From the IMG/VR virus record IMGVR_UViG_3300042541_000663, positions 1 to 47,964 of that record: a stretch of 47,964 bases of DNA, one strand, 5' to 3'. The notes below the pieces were generated by a model. That model worked only from the letters and a program-made list of their open reading frames with translations, ran no database searches and was not told the DNA's origin. This stretch comes from a virus. Positions 25,495 to 32,167 of this stretch are shown here, one piece after another (positions within the stretch are counted from its first letter, which is position 1; each line of letters starts with the position of its first letter). Made by a program: the position numbers and the translations under genes.

Positions 25495-26009
25495 GTGTTT
25501 TTCTCCTTATTTTTTGCCCTTGACAATACTCTGCGCTCAGTTGCAACAAGTGCCGCAACTTCTTTGCTGTAAACAGCCTTGCCCATTTTTATGATTTTCC
25601 AAATAGCACTCCCCCCCATCCCTAACTCACGCTTTACATCAGCCAGCGTTTTCTTTTCTTTAAGTATTTTTTCAACAATCGGTGCTAATCTATTCAGCCT
25701 ATCAGCATGATTTTTTCTGTTTCTATCAGCAACCTTATCTCTTCCAGCCTGAGAATATTCGGCTGGTGATATGCCAATTCTGTGGGCTGCATTCTCTTTA
25801 CATCTTGCCGTTGTTTCTGCTAACCAATCAGGATCAAGAAGCCTCTGCTTTGCAGATTTGCTTATGCGATGCGATAACGATTCATCAACCAATGGGGTAG
25901 TCTTCATCATGCCAAACTGTTCTTTGTAATCAGCTGGGTCAACATGGTGCTTGTGGCGCAAATGAACCCCAAGGTTTATATAATCCTTATCACATAGCAA
26001 GCATTTCAC
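25491..26009 (-). CDS. Ros/MucR-like zinc-finger protein with C-terminal HTH-like part (172 aa)
   Basis: The GTG start at 26009 is chosen because AGGAG lies 8 nt upstream; an ATG 30 nt earlier lies inside the sigma gene. Near the N terminus is C-L-L-C-D-K-D, then L-G-V-H-L-R-H-K-H and [11 protein letters not shown], the layout of Ros/MucR C2H2 zinc-finger regulators. The later part has [20 protein letters not shown], which could be a second helix-turn-helix. Probably DNA-binding. Its 3' end KEKNT contains the next gene's Shine-Dalgarno. Confidence 0.65.
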   Translation of the reverse strand: MKCLLCDKDYINLGVHLRHKHHVDPADYKEQFGMMKTTPLVDESLSHRISKSAKQRLLDPDWLAETTARCKENAAHRIGISPAEYSQAGRDKVADRNRKNHADRLNRLAPIVEKILKEKKTLADVKRELGMGGSAIWKIIKMGKAVYSKEVAALVATERRVLSRAKNKEKNT

Positions 26010-26619
26010 GATCCACTCTCCTCTCTTCTCTCTTCTCATATTCTTCTGGGTCAGTAGCTAGAAGTAGAGGCTGTGATCTTGTTGGGTGACGCAGCTTCCT
26101 TAACGCCTTTGCTTCAACCTGCCTAACCCTTTCGCGGGTCACTCCAAATATATTAGCCACCTCCAGTAGGCTGTGTTCTTTTCCATCAATGCCAAACCGA
26201 AGGTTTATAATTTTCCGTTCTCTCTCTGTCAGCTCTTCTAATATGGTTCCAACTGCACCCGTTATATCTTGGCGCTCCAGCCTCAAAGATGGATCTTGTG
26301 TTGGATCATCTAGCATACGGGATATATCTTCAAACCCTAGATCAACAGTACCTTTATTGGTTTTAAGTGGTGTCATCTGTTCCTGTGAGAACAAGTCTGA
26401 GGGCATTACAAACAGATACTCACAAACTTTTAGCACCACTGGATGCCAGTCCCCTTTCCTAGTGACTGGGGCTCTCTTTAGATTAATCACATCACCAAAG
26501 GTAGCATTACAAGTCTGTGCATTGCGGCATAACTCTGAGACAGTCTTGATTCCGCGCTCTTCCATTAAGCGTAGGATATTTGCATTCCTTACTCTTACCT
26601 CTACTCTATAATCACTCAC
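25990..26619 (-). CDS. Phage sigma-70 family factor, region 4 with N-terminal regulator-like domain (209 aa)
   Basis: The GTG start is set by AAGGAGG four bases upstream and the GTGA overlap with the preceding stop. The C-terminal half has the sigma region 4 pattern: [17 protein letters not shown], then the helix-turn-helix [24 protein letters not shown] at ~153-176, which binds -35 elements in this family. Region 2 (the -10 binding part) is absent. The N-terminal ~85 residues ([17 protein letters not shown]) look like an HTH regulator domain. It may redirect host polymerase to phage promoters. Confidence 0.8.
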   Translation of the reverse strand: MSDYRVEVRVRNANILRLMEERGIKTVSELCRNAQTCNATFGDVINLKRAPVTRKGDWHPVVLKVCEYLFVMPSDLFSQEQMTPLKTNKGTVDLGFEDISRMLDDPTQDPSLRLERQDITGAVGTILEELTERERKIINLRFGIDGKEHSLLEVANIFGVTRERVRQVEAKALRKLRHPTRSQPLLLATDPEEYEKREERRVDREMLAM

Positions 26620-26840
26620 GCATCCTCCTTGAGTTTGCCATAAGCCCTCCAAGCATTATAAGAATTAGTATTAGCAGCATTATAAGCATCCTCAACAACT
26701 CTAAAGTCAGCCCAAGCATCATTAATAGATGCATTATAAATGCGCTTAGTAGTTGCCCTAGCCTCATTCCTGGCAACATCAGCAGCAATCCTAGCAGTAT
26801 CAAAAGCTTCAAAAGCCTTTCTGTATTCTTCTTTGTTCAT
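26616..26840 (-). CDS. Small helical protein, distant REELV-family member (74 aa)
   Basis: [27 protein letters not shown]: entirely helical, rich in Ala, Asn and aromatic residues ([16 protein letters not shown]). The opening [10 protein letters not shown] resembles the REELV proteins downstream, suggesting an older duplication. Its C terminus L-K-E-D-A is encoded by the AAGGAGG that drives the sigma gene. Function unknown. Confidence 0.55.
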   Translation of the reverse strand: MNKEEYRKAFEAFDTARIAADVARNEARATTKRIYNASINDAWADFRVVEDAYNAANTNSYNAWRAYGKLKEDA

Positions 26841-27034
26841 GACTCCTCCTTGAACTTATCTATTCTCTGATTACATACAAAGAGCATATGTACCCAATCA
26901 TAGCCATCCATCATGCGCTCACCAGTCTCAGCTTCATGGATAGTAAGTGGGCAGATCTTGGTTAACAGACCTAGCTCTACTTGAGTAAGGCCAGCCGCCA
27001 GTCTTAGCGCCTTAACTGCTTCAGGGGTTTGCAT
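26837..27034 (-). CDS. XRE-like helix-turn-helix protein (65 aa)
   Basis: Residues ~8-45 fit a Cro/C1-type fold: V-K-A-L-R-L-A-A-G-L-T-Q-V-E-L-G-L-L-T, then T-I-H-E-A-E-T-G-E-R. Single-domain, the size of a Cro-like or antirepressor-like protein. It lies in the same operon as the sigma factor and could regulate the early promoters. AAGG precedes the start. Confidence 0.65.
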   Translation of the reverse strand: MQTPEAVKALRLAAGLTQVELGLLTKICPLTIHEAETGERMMDGYDWVHMLFVCNQRIDKFKEES

Positions 27035-27039
27035 CTAAG

Positions 27040-27300
27040 TTACCTTGTCCCGTCTTGATGAGCATCGCGTTCTTCCATCATTTTGTCAGCCATCATATAT
27101 GCCAGGCTAGCAATATCCGGTATCCCAGATTCAGTGTGAGTAATGACCAGAGACTGCATAGCTCTAGCTGCAAAGTAGTCCCTAAGCTCCATGCCTTGAG
27201 ATACATACTTTAATGGGAACGCATTAACTTTATCTTCCTCATGTCTTCTCATATCTTCATCCTGCATCTGTCTCATCAGCTCATGCGCTTGCTCATCCAT
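27040..27300 (-). CDS. Small conserved phage protein (86 aa)
   Basis: Charged N terminus, then G-M-E-L-R-D-Y-F-A-A-R-A-M-Q-S-L and A-S-L-A-Y-M-M-A-D-K-M-M-E-E-R, a pattern known from many phage and prophage small proteins of unknown function (G-M-x-L-R-D-x-F-A). Overlaps the upstream gene by 8 nt. Soluble and helical. Confidence 0.65.
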   Translation of the reverse strand: MDEQAHELMRQMQDEDMRRHEEDKVNAFPLKYVSQGMELRDYFAARAMQSLVITHTESGIPDIASLAYMMADKMMEERDAHQDGTR

Positions 27301-27490
27301 TATCTTTCTCCTCTTGGAATTGATCTAGTGCTGCATCTTCTTCTGCTTTGATTCTCTTCTGCTCACTTGGCGGAATCCAGCCTAGCTTTCTAAACGTCCC
27401 TAACACATCAGTAGATACATCATTGATATATACAAAATCTTTATCAGTGATACCTCTGTGTATTATTACTCCATCATCTTCCTTACCCAT
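27293..27490 (-). CDS. Small acidic protein (65 aa)
   Basis: The ATG at 27490 (MGKEDDGVIIHRG) is preferred: GAGG lies 6 nt upstream and overlaps the hydrolase stop. A TTG four codons earlier is also in frame. It contains D-F-V-Y-I-N-D-V-S-T-D-V and L-G-W-I-P-P-S-E. No recognised family. Confidence 0.5.
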   Translation of the reverse strand: MGKEDDGVIIHRGITDKDFVYINDVSTDVLGTFRKLGWIPPSEQKRIKAEEDAALDQFQEEKDNG

Positions 27491-27498
27491 AAAATACC

Positions 27499-27876
27499 TC
27501 AACTGTAAAAGTGGTGCTCACCACAGGTTGTTATCAATCTAAGCTTACTCCAGCTCTTTGGCTTTTCAATCCAGGTTGCATGGAAGTGGGTGCCAGCAAA
27601 CTTACCTTCACCATATAACGCTGTCTTGGCAGCCCTCTCAGACTTAATCCAGGCTGCGCTTTCCTTATTAGGCCTGTGCTCTGGCCTTACTGCCCCACCT
27701 AACATCTTCTCAGGCACCCAGCTAAACTGGGCAGGGGCTAGTATAACCTTGGCTATATCCCCATCTGGACCCATGCGATTTAAGGCCACCTGTGCAATCT
27801 TGGTCATGCAAACCTCCTCCTGATTGCGCCCTTCAAACCAGATAGTCAGAGTTAACCACATCAACAGTTCAGTCAT
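27499..27876 (-). CDS. Cell-wall hydrolase, SleB-like (125 aa)
   Basis: The start at 27876 is set by GGAGG and an ATGA overlap with the upstream stop. Family pattern: W-F-E15-G-R (catalytic Glu region), I-A-Q-V-A-L-N-R-M, A-P-A-Q-F-S-W, then G-T-H-F-H and a final H-H-F-Y. SleB-type (Hydrolase_2) enzymes are lytic transglycosylases or amidase-like wall hydrolases. The N-terminal stretch is hydrophobic but is not a clear signal peptide. It lies in the early recombination operon, far from the lysis genes, which is unusual. Confidence 0.75.
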   Translation of the reverse strand: MTELLMWLTLTIWFEGRNQEEVCMTKIAQVALNRMGPDGDIAKVILAPAQFSWVPEKMLGGAVRPEHRPNKESAAWIKSERAAKTALYGEGKFAGTHFHATWIEKPKSWSKLRLITTCGEHHFYS

Positions 27877-28145
27877 GTACCCTCCAGTAAATGAATAGTG
27901 CAATCTAACAACAGATCCTCTGATATCCCATGATACTTAGTAAAGCCCCTGCTACCCATGCCATGCACCCCTGTGGCCCCTCTGTGGTGCTCAGGACATA
28001 AGGGGATTACTGGTGCGTTATCCCTCTTCCCGCCCTTCCTGATGTGGTGCAATTCTGCTGGCGTATCCAGTACACCTTTGTAGATACACAAGACACACCC
28101 AAGTCTGGCGGTCTTGTCATACCTAAGCTTCTGCTCCTTGGTCAC
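27873..28145 (-). CDS. Ref-type HNH nuclease-like protein (90 aa)
   Basis: G-C17-V-L-C20 and H33-H34-I-R-K-G-G-K-R, then V-I-P-L-C50-P-E-H53-H54 and G-V-H61: the zinc and HNH layout of phage P1 Ref-like, RecA-dependent nucleases and short relatives. Its neighbours are an annealing protein and an SSB-like protein, so a role in recombination is reasonable. ATGA overlaps on both sides. Confidence 0.75.
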   Translation of the reverse strand: MTKEQKLRYDKTARLGCVLCIYKGVLDTPAELHHIRKGGKRDNAPVIPLCPEHHRGATGVHGMGSRGFTKYHGISEDLLLDCTIHLLEGT

Positions 28146-28423
28146 TTAACCAAACAGGAGATTTGATCATTCAGAATGTCTGCTATCTTCTGACCGTCAA
28201 AGGATACTGCATTGGCAATCTTGTCATTATTGATTACCTCTGATGCATCCCTCAGCCCCTTGTTATAGCCACTGGCATACTCTCCATGCCCCTCTATAAT
28301 CATGGTCAGTGCATCACGCACCATAGCTGAGGCCTGTCTCTTCTGGGCCAACTTCTTTAGTGCTTCATATATCCCTCTAGTCAGATTGACTGAGTAAGGG
28401 ACTAGCTTGTTGTCGCTTTCCAT
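28142..28423 (-). CDS. Ribbon-helix-helix-like protein (93 aa)
   Basis: N-terminal V-P-Y-S-V-N-L-T-R-G-I-Y-E-A-L-K-K-L-A, then A-S-A-M-V-R-D-A-L-T-M-I-I-E: a beta strand plus two helices as in ribbon-helix-helix DNA-binding proteins. The C-terminal half has S-G-Y-N-K-G-L-R-D-A and a terminal D-I-L-N-D-Q-I. AGGAG is 8 nt before the ATG. Probable regulator of the surrounding operon. Confidence 0.6.
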   Translation of the reverse strand: MESDNKLVPYSVNLTRGIYEALKKLAQKRQASAMVRDALTMIIEGHGEYASGYNKGLRDASEVINNDKIANAVSFDGQKIADILNDQISCLVK

Positions 28424-28824
28424 AAATGGAACTCCTGTTTGATAGATAAGAACCTTGATTTAGCAATGGCATTGGTGGCAATTTCAGTCCTGGACTCAAC
28501 ACCCAGCTCATGCTTCAGCCAGTTAGTTGCATCCAATTCCCTTGCCTCCAATATCACCCCAGACTCTAGCAAGAACTGCCAGAAGGCTGAGTCCCTGCAT
28601 AAGATTGCAGCAGATCTAACTGTATCCCTGCCCAACTCTTGCTCCCTGTTCATGGGGCTGCTGTCATCAGCTATCCTAACAACAACAACCTGATACCGCG
28701 CCCCAACAAAGTCCCTTAGTATTGGCTCAGGTACTTCATCAGGGTGCATTCTCAGAGTAAGAATATATCCACTGCTATCTTGTTTGATGGCAACTTTTAT
28801 AGCCTCAAAGTTACTGGTTTCCAT
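28402..28824 (-). CDS. Conserved phage protein of the recombination cluster (140 aa)
   Basis: Features I-K-Q-D-S-S-G-Y-I-L-T-L-R-M-H-P-D-E-V-P and F-V-G-A-R-Y-Q-V-V-V-V-R-I, then S-A-A-I-L-C-R-D-S-A-F-W-Q-F-L. I know this protein type as a constant neighbour of phage SSB and annealing genes, without a known activity. The start codon abuts the SSB-like gene stop. Possibly a single-strand-binding or replication accessory protein. Confidence 0.6.
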   Translation of the reverse strand: METSNFEAIKVAIKQDSSGYILTLRMHPDEVPEPILRDFVGARYQVVVVRIADDSSPMNREQELGRDTVRSAAILCRDSAFWQFLLESGVILEARELDATNWLKHELGVESRTEIATNAIAKSRFLSIKQEFHLWKATTS

Positions 28825-29099
28825 CAGAATGGGATATCTTCATCATTAGCTTGGGGCTTCTGCTGGGCCTGCTGCTGCGCTGGCTTGTAGTCATTAACCT
28901 TCATGGAGAAGTAGTCACCATTGGTGCCTTGCTTAGTCCAGCCAGACAGCTTGATAACAATGTCATCCTCATCTGTCTCATTCAATGCCTTCTTCAGCAT
29001 CTCACGGGTGAAGGACATATCCCCACTCAGATCTGGTGACTTAGGGTTGACCTTGTTACGGGCGTAGAAGAGTGCTCCTGTGTTTGGATACTTATTCAT
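28824..29099 (-). CDS. Single-strand DNA-binding-like protein (91 aa)
   Basis: Starts MNKYPNTGALFYARNK; the middle has K-S-P-D-L-S-G-D-M and I-V-I-K-L-S-G-W-T-K-Q-G with F-S-M-K-V, compatible with a small beta-barrel. It ends in a Gln-rich linker and an acidic tip D-E-D-I-P-F, the classic SSB tail that recruits partner proteins. It sits directly downstream of the annealing protein, with an 8-nt overlap. Confidence 0.7.
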   Translation of the reverse strand: MNKYPNTGALFYARNKVNPKSPDLSGDMSFTREMLKKALNETDEDDIVIKLSGWTKQGTNGDYFSMKVNDYKPAQQQAQQKPQANDEDIPF

Positions 29100-29814
29100 T
29101 TGGTAATTTCTCCTTGGTTTCTGTCATTGCAGCGATTAACTTGTCATAGCATTCTTTATCATGCAGCTGGATGTACTCATAGATGTTCTTGTTAGACCTG
29201 TACAAGGTCTTGCAATCGCTCTGAGTCTGAGCCATCTCCAAAGAGACTAAGGATGTTTCATAAGCTAGAGATATCCAGTCTGCTAAGGTGCCATTAGGTA
29301 GAGGAGTAATGGTCATTGCCATCTTGCCCTCACCCTTCATTGGCATAGGTTTGATTTCTGCAACACTTTCTTTGATTACTGCAACACTTTCTTTGATTAC
29401 TGCAACACTTTTAATGGGAACAACCTTAGCCTTGTTGTCCTCATCCTTGCTCACATCCGGTAAATCATCTCCAGAATAGATGTATAGGCCAATTCCAAAA
29501 CAGGCTATGCACTTAGCTAGGCAGCGCATCATTGCATCTGATATCTGGCGTGATGATGGATCTATTAAAGAGTTATTCTTGTAATCCATAACAGGCAGGT
29601 GCATACGCATAGTCTTGCCCATAGCGTGGACCAAGCAATGAACCATCACAGATCCGCCCTTGTAGAAGGTGGGCTCAGGAAACTCCCATATGGCATCAGG
29701 ATCATTCTGTAGCAGTACGTCTACAGCATGAGTCCATGAGAGGTAACTTAGGTTGCCCTTCTTCTCAATAAACTCACTAACATTGAGCTCTCTTAACTCT
29801 AGGAAAGTCTTCAT
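29092..29814 (-). CDS. Sak3/DUF1071-type single-strand annealing protein (240 aa)
   Basis: Residues ~1-125 show the family pattern: F-L-E-L-R-E-L-N-V, L-S-Y-L-S-W-T-H-A, E-F-P-E-P, M-R-M-H-L-P-V-M-D-Y-K-N, then R-Q-I-S-D-A-M-M-R-C-L-A-K and G-I-G-L-Y-I-Y-S-G-D-D-L-P. These proteins pair complementary DNA strands in phage recombination with an exonuclease and an SSB, both encoded nearby. A linker at ~135-155 holds tandem E-S-V-A-V-I-K repeats. The C-terminal part is less conserved. Confidence 0.75.
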   Translation of the reverse strand: MKTFLELRELNVSEFIEKKGNLSYLSWTHAVDVLLQNDPDAIWEFPEPTFYKGGSVMVHCLVHAMGKTMRMHLPVMDYKNNSLIDPSSRQISDAMMRCLAKCIACFGIGLYIYSGDDLPDVSKDEDNKAKVVPIKSVAVIKESVAVIKESVAEIKPMPMKGEGKMAMTITPLPNGTLADWISLAYETSLVSLEMAQTQSDCKTLYRSNKNIYEYIQLHDKECYDKLIAAMTETKEKLPNE

Positions 29815-30029
29815 TTGGATACCTTTCTTGGGCGGCCTGGCTTGACTAGGGCCTTGCTTATACGTTCAGCGTCAGCTACAGCCTTCTCATACATAGAGTC
29901 TTCTCTAACCAGATCCATTGCTAACTTCTCTTCTAGCTCATCCATAATCCAGGACACTTCCCTCCAAGGGGAGTTCATCAGGATTCTTTGAAGCTGTAGG
30001 TTCTGTTCTTGGTTCATCTCAATATTCAT
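29811..30029 (-). CDS. Small helical protein with basic tail (72 aa)
   Basis: Helical (E-Q-N-L-Q-L-Q-R-I-L; W-I-M-D-E-L-E-E-K-L), ending in K-P-G-R-P-R-K-V-S-K, which resembles an AT-hook (G-R-P-R-K) and may touch DNA. AAGGAGAAGTT precedes the ATG. Between the annealing protein and the secreted cysteine-rich peptide gene. Role unknown. Confidence 0.55.
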   Translation of the reverse strand: MNIEMNQEQNLQLQRILMNSPWREVSWIMDELEEKLAMDLVREDSMYEKAVADAERISKALVKPGRPRKVSK

Positions 30030-30038
30030 AACTTCTCC

Positions 30039-30185
30039 TTATACGCAGGTTGTATTGCAGTTGCCAGATGTGCAGCAGGTGGTGCAAACCGTCAGCTTAC
30101 CCCCAACAAAGACGCTGTTAGTGGTGCATGATGCATACGCCATGCTTGCTATTAGAAGCATATAAACTCCTAGTATGTATTTCAT
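30039..30185 (-). CDS. Secreted cysteine-rich microprotein (48 aa)
   Basis: The ATG overlaps the upstream stop (ATGA), with GGAG before it. Signal sequence M-K-Y-I-L-G-V-Y-M-L-L-I-A-S-M-A-Y-A, with a predicted cut after A-Y-A (residue 18). The mature part of ~30 residues has six cysteines (C20, C34, C37, C38, C43, C47) in C-T-T-C-C-T-S-G-N-C-N-T-T-C, suggesting disulphide bonds in the periplasm. An unusual product for a recombination operon. Function unknown. Confidence 0.6.
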   Translation of the reverse strand: MKYILGVYMLLIASMAYASCTTNSVFVGGKLTVCTTCCTSGNCNTTCV

Positions 30186-30451
30186 GATTTCTCCTTTTCT
30201 AACTCTTCAACTATTAGATCGTGGCAATGTGCTATTACTTCACCCTTATTAATATCCGCCCAGTTACTTCTCCTTTCTGCTGCTTGCATATATTTCACAA
30301 TATATTCTTCCTTGCTGAAGTAGATGTTCTCACCATATGTTCCAATCTTATTTAAGAACTTCTGCTCATCTGCTGTTGTATGGCTCTTGATTGCTGCCCT
30401 TACAATCATTACTGGTTTTTTCTTGGTAGGGTTTGCCGGTAGTAGTTTCAT
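30182..30451 (-). CDS. Small protein of the recombination operon (89 aa)
   Basis: Basic N terminus (P-T-K-K-K-P-V-M-I-V-R-A-A-I-K), then helical A-E-R-R-S-N-W-A-D-I-N-K-G and a charged end E-E-L-E-K-E-K-S. CAAGGAGAGCAAATG context. Overlaps the nuclease gene stop by 4 nt. No recognised family. Confidence 0.55.
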   Translation of the reverse strand: MKLLPANPTKKKPVMIVRAAIKSHTTADEQKFLNKIGTYGENIYFSKEEYIVKYMQAAERRSNWADINKGEVIAHCHDLIVEELEKEKS

Positions 30452-31320
30452 TTGCTCTCCTTGTATTTTTTAAACTGATCACAGAATGTTGAGACTGGGC
30501 AGTACTTCTCACACCTAGTCCTCTCTCCTTCTCTTACCTCTATTTCAAACGCATCACCTAAGTCCTCCAGCAGACCATAGGCTTCCTGCTTATCACCATA
30601 AAGATGCTTGGCCCTAGCTGCACCCTTCTTCTTTATGGCATATACAGTCTGCTTCTCCCACATCTCAGCAGACGTACACTCTGGATACTTTGCCCCTGTA
30701 CCAGCAGCAAAGAACCCATCATTGTGGTGCTCAAGACGTTCCTTGACGTACTGCTCCCTCTTCTCAAAGGACCATAACTCTATATCTAAGACAGCTACAG
30801 GAGACTGTGGGTATCCCTCCTTCCTATCTACTTCCCTAGCCTGCCAGTCCCTTACAATGGCTACAATCTGTATCTTCTTTACTGGCAGACCCTTGCACCG
30901 CTCAACCAGCCAAGCGTACATGTTCAGCTGACTAACCCACTCCTCCTTCTCTGCCATGACAGACCATGCACCAGTCACCTTATAGTCAGAGACTATGATT
31001 CCATCAGGCTCAATCTCTTGCAGATCTATAGCACCTGAGATCTTCCAATCATTCAGCTCTGTGTGCAGGCGCTCCTCTACTACATGGTTATCACCCTTGC
31101 CATGCTCTAGGATGTTGTGTATGGCGGTTCCAAAGATGCTCCAGATCATCTCAGATACGTCAGATGTTAGGTCTGAGCCATGCTTAGCGCGTAGCTGCAC
31201 CAGCTGGGTGGGTGAGAGTAGTTCAGTAACGCTTATTTGAGAATCACCCCTGCTATACTGTGGGCGGCGTATTACATTTACAAAGGTATCAGGTAGATTA
31301 AACTTGTTAGTTAGTTTCAT
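30448..31320 (-). CDS. RecB/Cas4-like PD-(D/E)XK exonuclease (290 aa)
   Basis: Nuclease motifs in order: G-T-A-I-H68, G-A-I-D99-L, V-S-D112-Y-K114 and a Q-x-x-x-Y motif (S-Q-L-N-M-Y-A-W). The C terminus has C270-x3-C274-x5-C280, which with an upstream Cys (near 216) could bind an iron-sulphur cluster as in Cas4/AddB nucleases. Likely resects DNA ends for the annealing protein encoded downstream. First gene of the leftward early operon, with GGAGGAAAT before the start and a sigma-70 promoter upstream. Confidence 0.8.
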   Translation of the reverse strand: MKLTNKFNLPDTFVNVIRRPQYSRGDSQISVTELLSPTQLVQLRAKHGSDLTSDVSEMIWSIFGTAIHNILEHGKGDNHVVEERLHTELNDWKISGAIDLQEIEPDGIIVSDYKVTGAWSVMAEKEEWVSQLNMYAWLVERCKGLPVKKIQIVAIVRDWQAREVDRKEGYPQSPVAVLDIELWSFEKREQYVKERLEHHNDGFFAAGTGAKYPECTSAEMWEKQTVYAIKKKGAARAKHLYGDKQEAYGLLEDLGDAFEIEVREGERTRCEKYCPVSTFCDQFKKYKESK

Positions 31321-31339
31321 ATTTCCTCCAGGAGATACA

Positions 31340-31369
31340 AGTGTAGTCTAAGGAATATCTACATGTCAA
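31340..31369 (-). promoter_or_regulatory. Leftward early promoter (sigma-70-like)
   Basis: On the minus strand a perfect TTGACA (-35, 31369-31364) is followed after 18 nt by TACACT (-10, 31345-31340), about 20 nt before the start of the nuclease gene. Consistent with host polymerase driving the early operon before any phage sigma is made. Confidence 0.65.
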
Positions 31370-31403
31370 GTATTATTATCTTAGGGGATTCAACTATTGT
31401 CTT

Positions 31404-31694
31404 ATGAGTAAATATGCCAGAAGAGTGGATGACAACCAGAATGAGATAGTAGCAGCTTTGAGAGCGTGTGGTGCTACTGTCAGGATCATTAGCCAAGGTG
31501 GTGGTATCCCTGACCTGCTGGTAGGTTATAGAAAGCACACTATCTTGATTGAGGTTAAGGATGGGGCCAAGGTGCCCAGCGCACAGAAACTAACTGAGGC
31601 GGAGCAGGAATTCTTTGATACTTGGCGTGGTGGTACAGTAGTTATCATTAATAGTGTGGATAAAGCTTTAGCCCTCCTCAAGACTTTGCTATAA
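31404..31694 (+). CDS. VRR-NUC-type nuclease (96 aa)
   Basis: R-R-V-D-D-N-Q at 6-12, G-G-G-I-P-D37-L-L-V-G, then I-L-I-E50-V-K52-D: the PD-(D/E)XK core of small VRR-NUC or Holliday-junction-resolvase-like proteins. It then has L-T-E-A-E-Q-E-F-F-D-T-W-R-G, typical of this family. Divergent from the early operon and followed by a strong terminator, so it is probably a one-gene transcript. No Shine-Dalgarno is evident; it might be translated from a leaderless or weak site. Confidence 0.75.
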   Translation: MSKYARRVDDNQNEIVAALRACGATVRIISQGGGIPDLLVGYRKHTILIEVKDGAKVPSAQKLTEAEQEFFDTWRGGTVVIINSVDKALALLKTLL

Positions 31695-31762
31695 TTACAT
31701 CTCTTCTTGGTAGAAGAACCTGTAGTGTCCTCCTGGCTTGTATGGTCGCTGGACTGTAGTAC

Positions 31763-31800
31763 AGAGAGCCGCGCCCTCCAGCTAACGGCTCTCTTTTTTT
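31763..31800 (+). terminator. Rho-independent terminator after the VRR-NUC gene
   Basis: Perfect 9-bp stem AGAGAGCCG (31763-31771) / CGGCTCTCT (31786-31794) with a 14-nt loop, running into an unbroken T tract to 31800. The clearest intrinsic terminator in the window. It isolates the nuclease transcript from the repeat region to its right. Confidence 0.85.
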
Positions 31801-31816
31801 GTCCCCATTTTCCCCA

Positions 31817-31973
31817 GAGCGGTATTAAACAGGACCATACCGGCATTAAGAGCGGTATCATAAACCCTATAGGTGATGGGTTTCAGAGTAAATACCGGTA
31901 TGAGGAGCGGTATTAAGAGCGGTGGGAAAGTGGGATTCCCAGTGTTTCCCAGATTCCCAGTGTTTCCCACTTT
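31817..31973. repeat. Iteron-like repeat cluster, candidate replication origin
   Basis: Four copies of GAGCGGT (31817, 31850, 31905, 31917), three continuing as GAGCGGTAT, with inverted ATACCGG forms at 31837 and within the palindrome ATACCGGTAT at 31892-31901. Then two directly adjacent 18-bp copies of GATTCCCAGTGTTTCCCA (31934-31951, 31952-31969), flanked by inverted AAAGTGGGA (31927-31935) / TCCCACTTT (31965-31973). Non-coding, next to replication genes. Origin function is inferred from repeat architecture. Confidence 0.5.
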
Positions 31974-31994
31974 GGGCGCAAGACGTACCTTAAC

Positions 31995-32096
31995 TTAACA
32001 GTTCCACTTATTTAAGTTAACAGTTATATAGAAGCCATATAGATGCTAGCCTCTACCACTATAATTAGAGATAACAGTTCTGCCAGTTAGAGATAA
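31995..32096. repeat. Two pairs of short direct repeats, each at 22-bp spacing
   Basis: TTAACAGTT at 31995 and 32017, with a third near-copy ATAACAGTT at 32071; TTAGAGATAA at 32065 and 32087. Both pairs recur at exactly 22 bp, about two helical turns, so proteins bound to them would face the same side. AT-rich. It may be the unwinding part of the origin candidate or an operator array. Confidence 0.4.
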
Positions 32097-32132
32097 TTAT
32101 GCCGGATTGAAATAGCGATTTGGGTCCGGTAC

Positions 32133-32161
32133 TTGACATTCCAATACAGTCCAGATATTCT
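32133..32161 (+). promoter_or_regulatory. Rightward promoter of the non-coding region
   Basis: TTGACA (32133-32138), 17-nt spacer, TATTCT (32156-32161). Perfect -35 and a 4/6 -10 at ideal spacing, with no protein-coding gene following for almost 500 bp. Expected transcription start near 32168, directly before the structured region. Confidence 0.6.
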
Positions 32162-32167
32162 GCGCTT

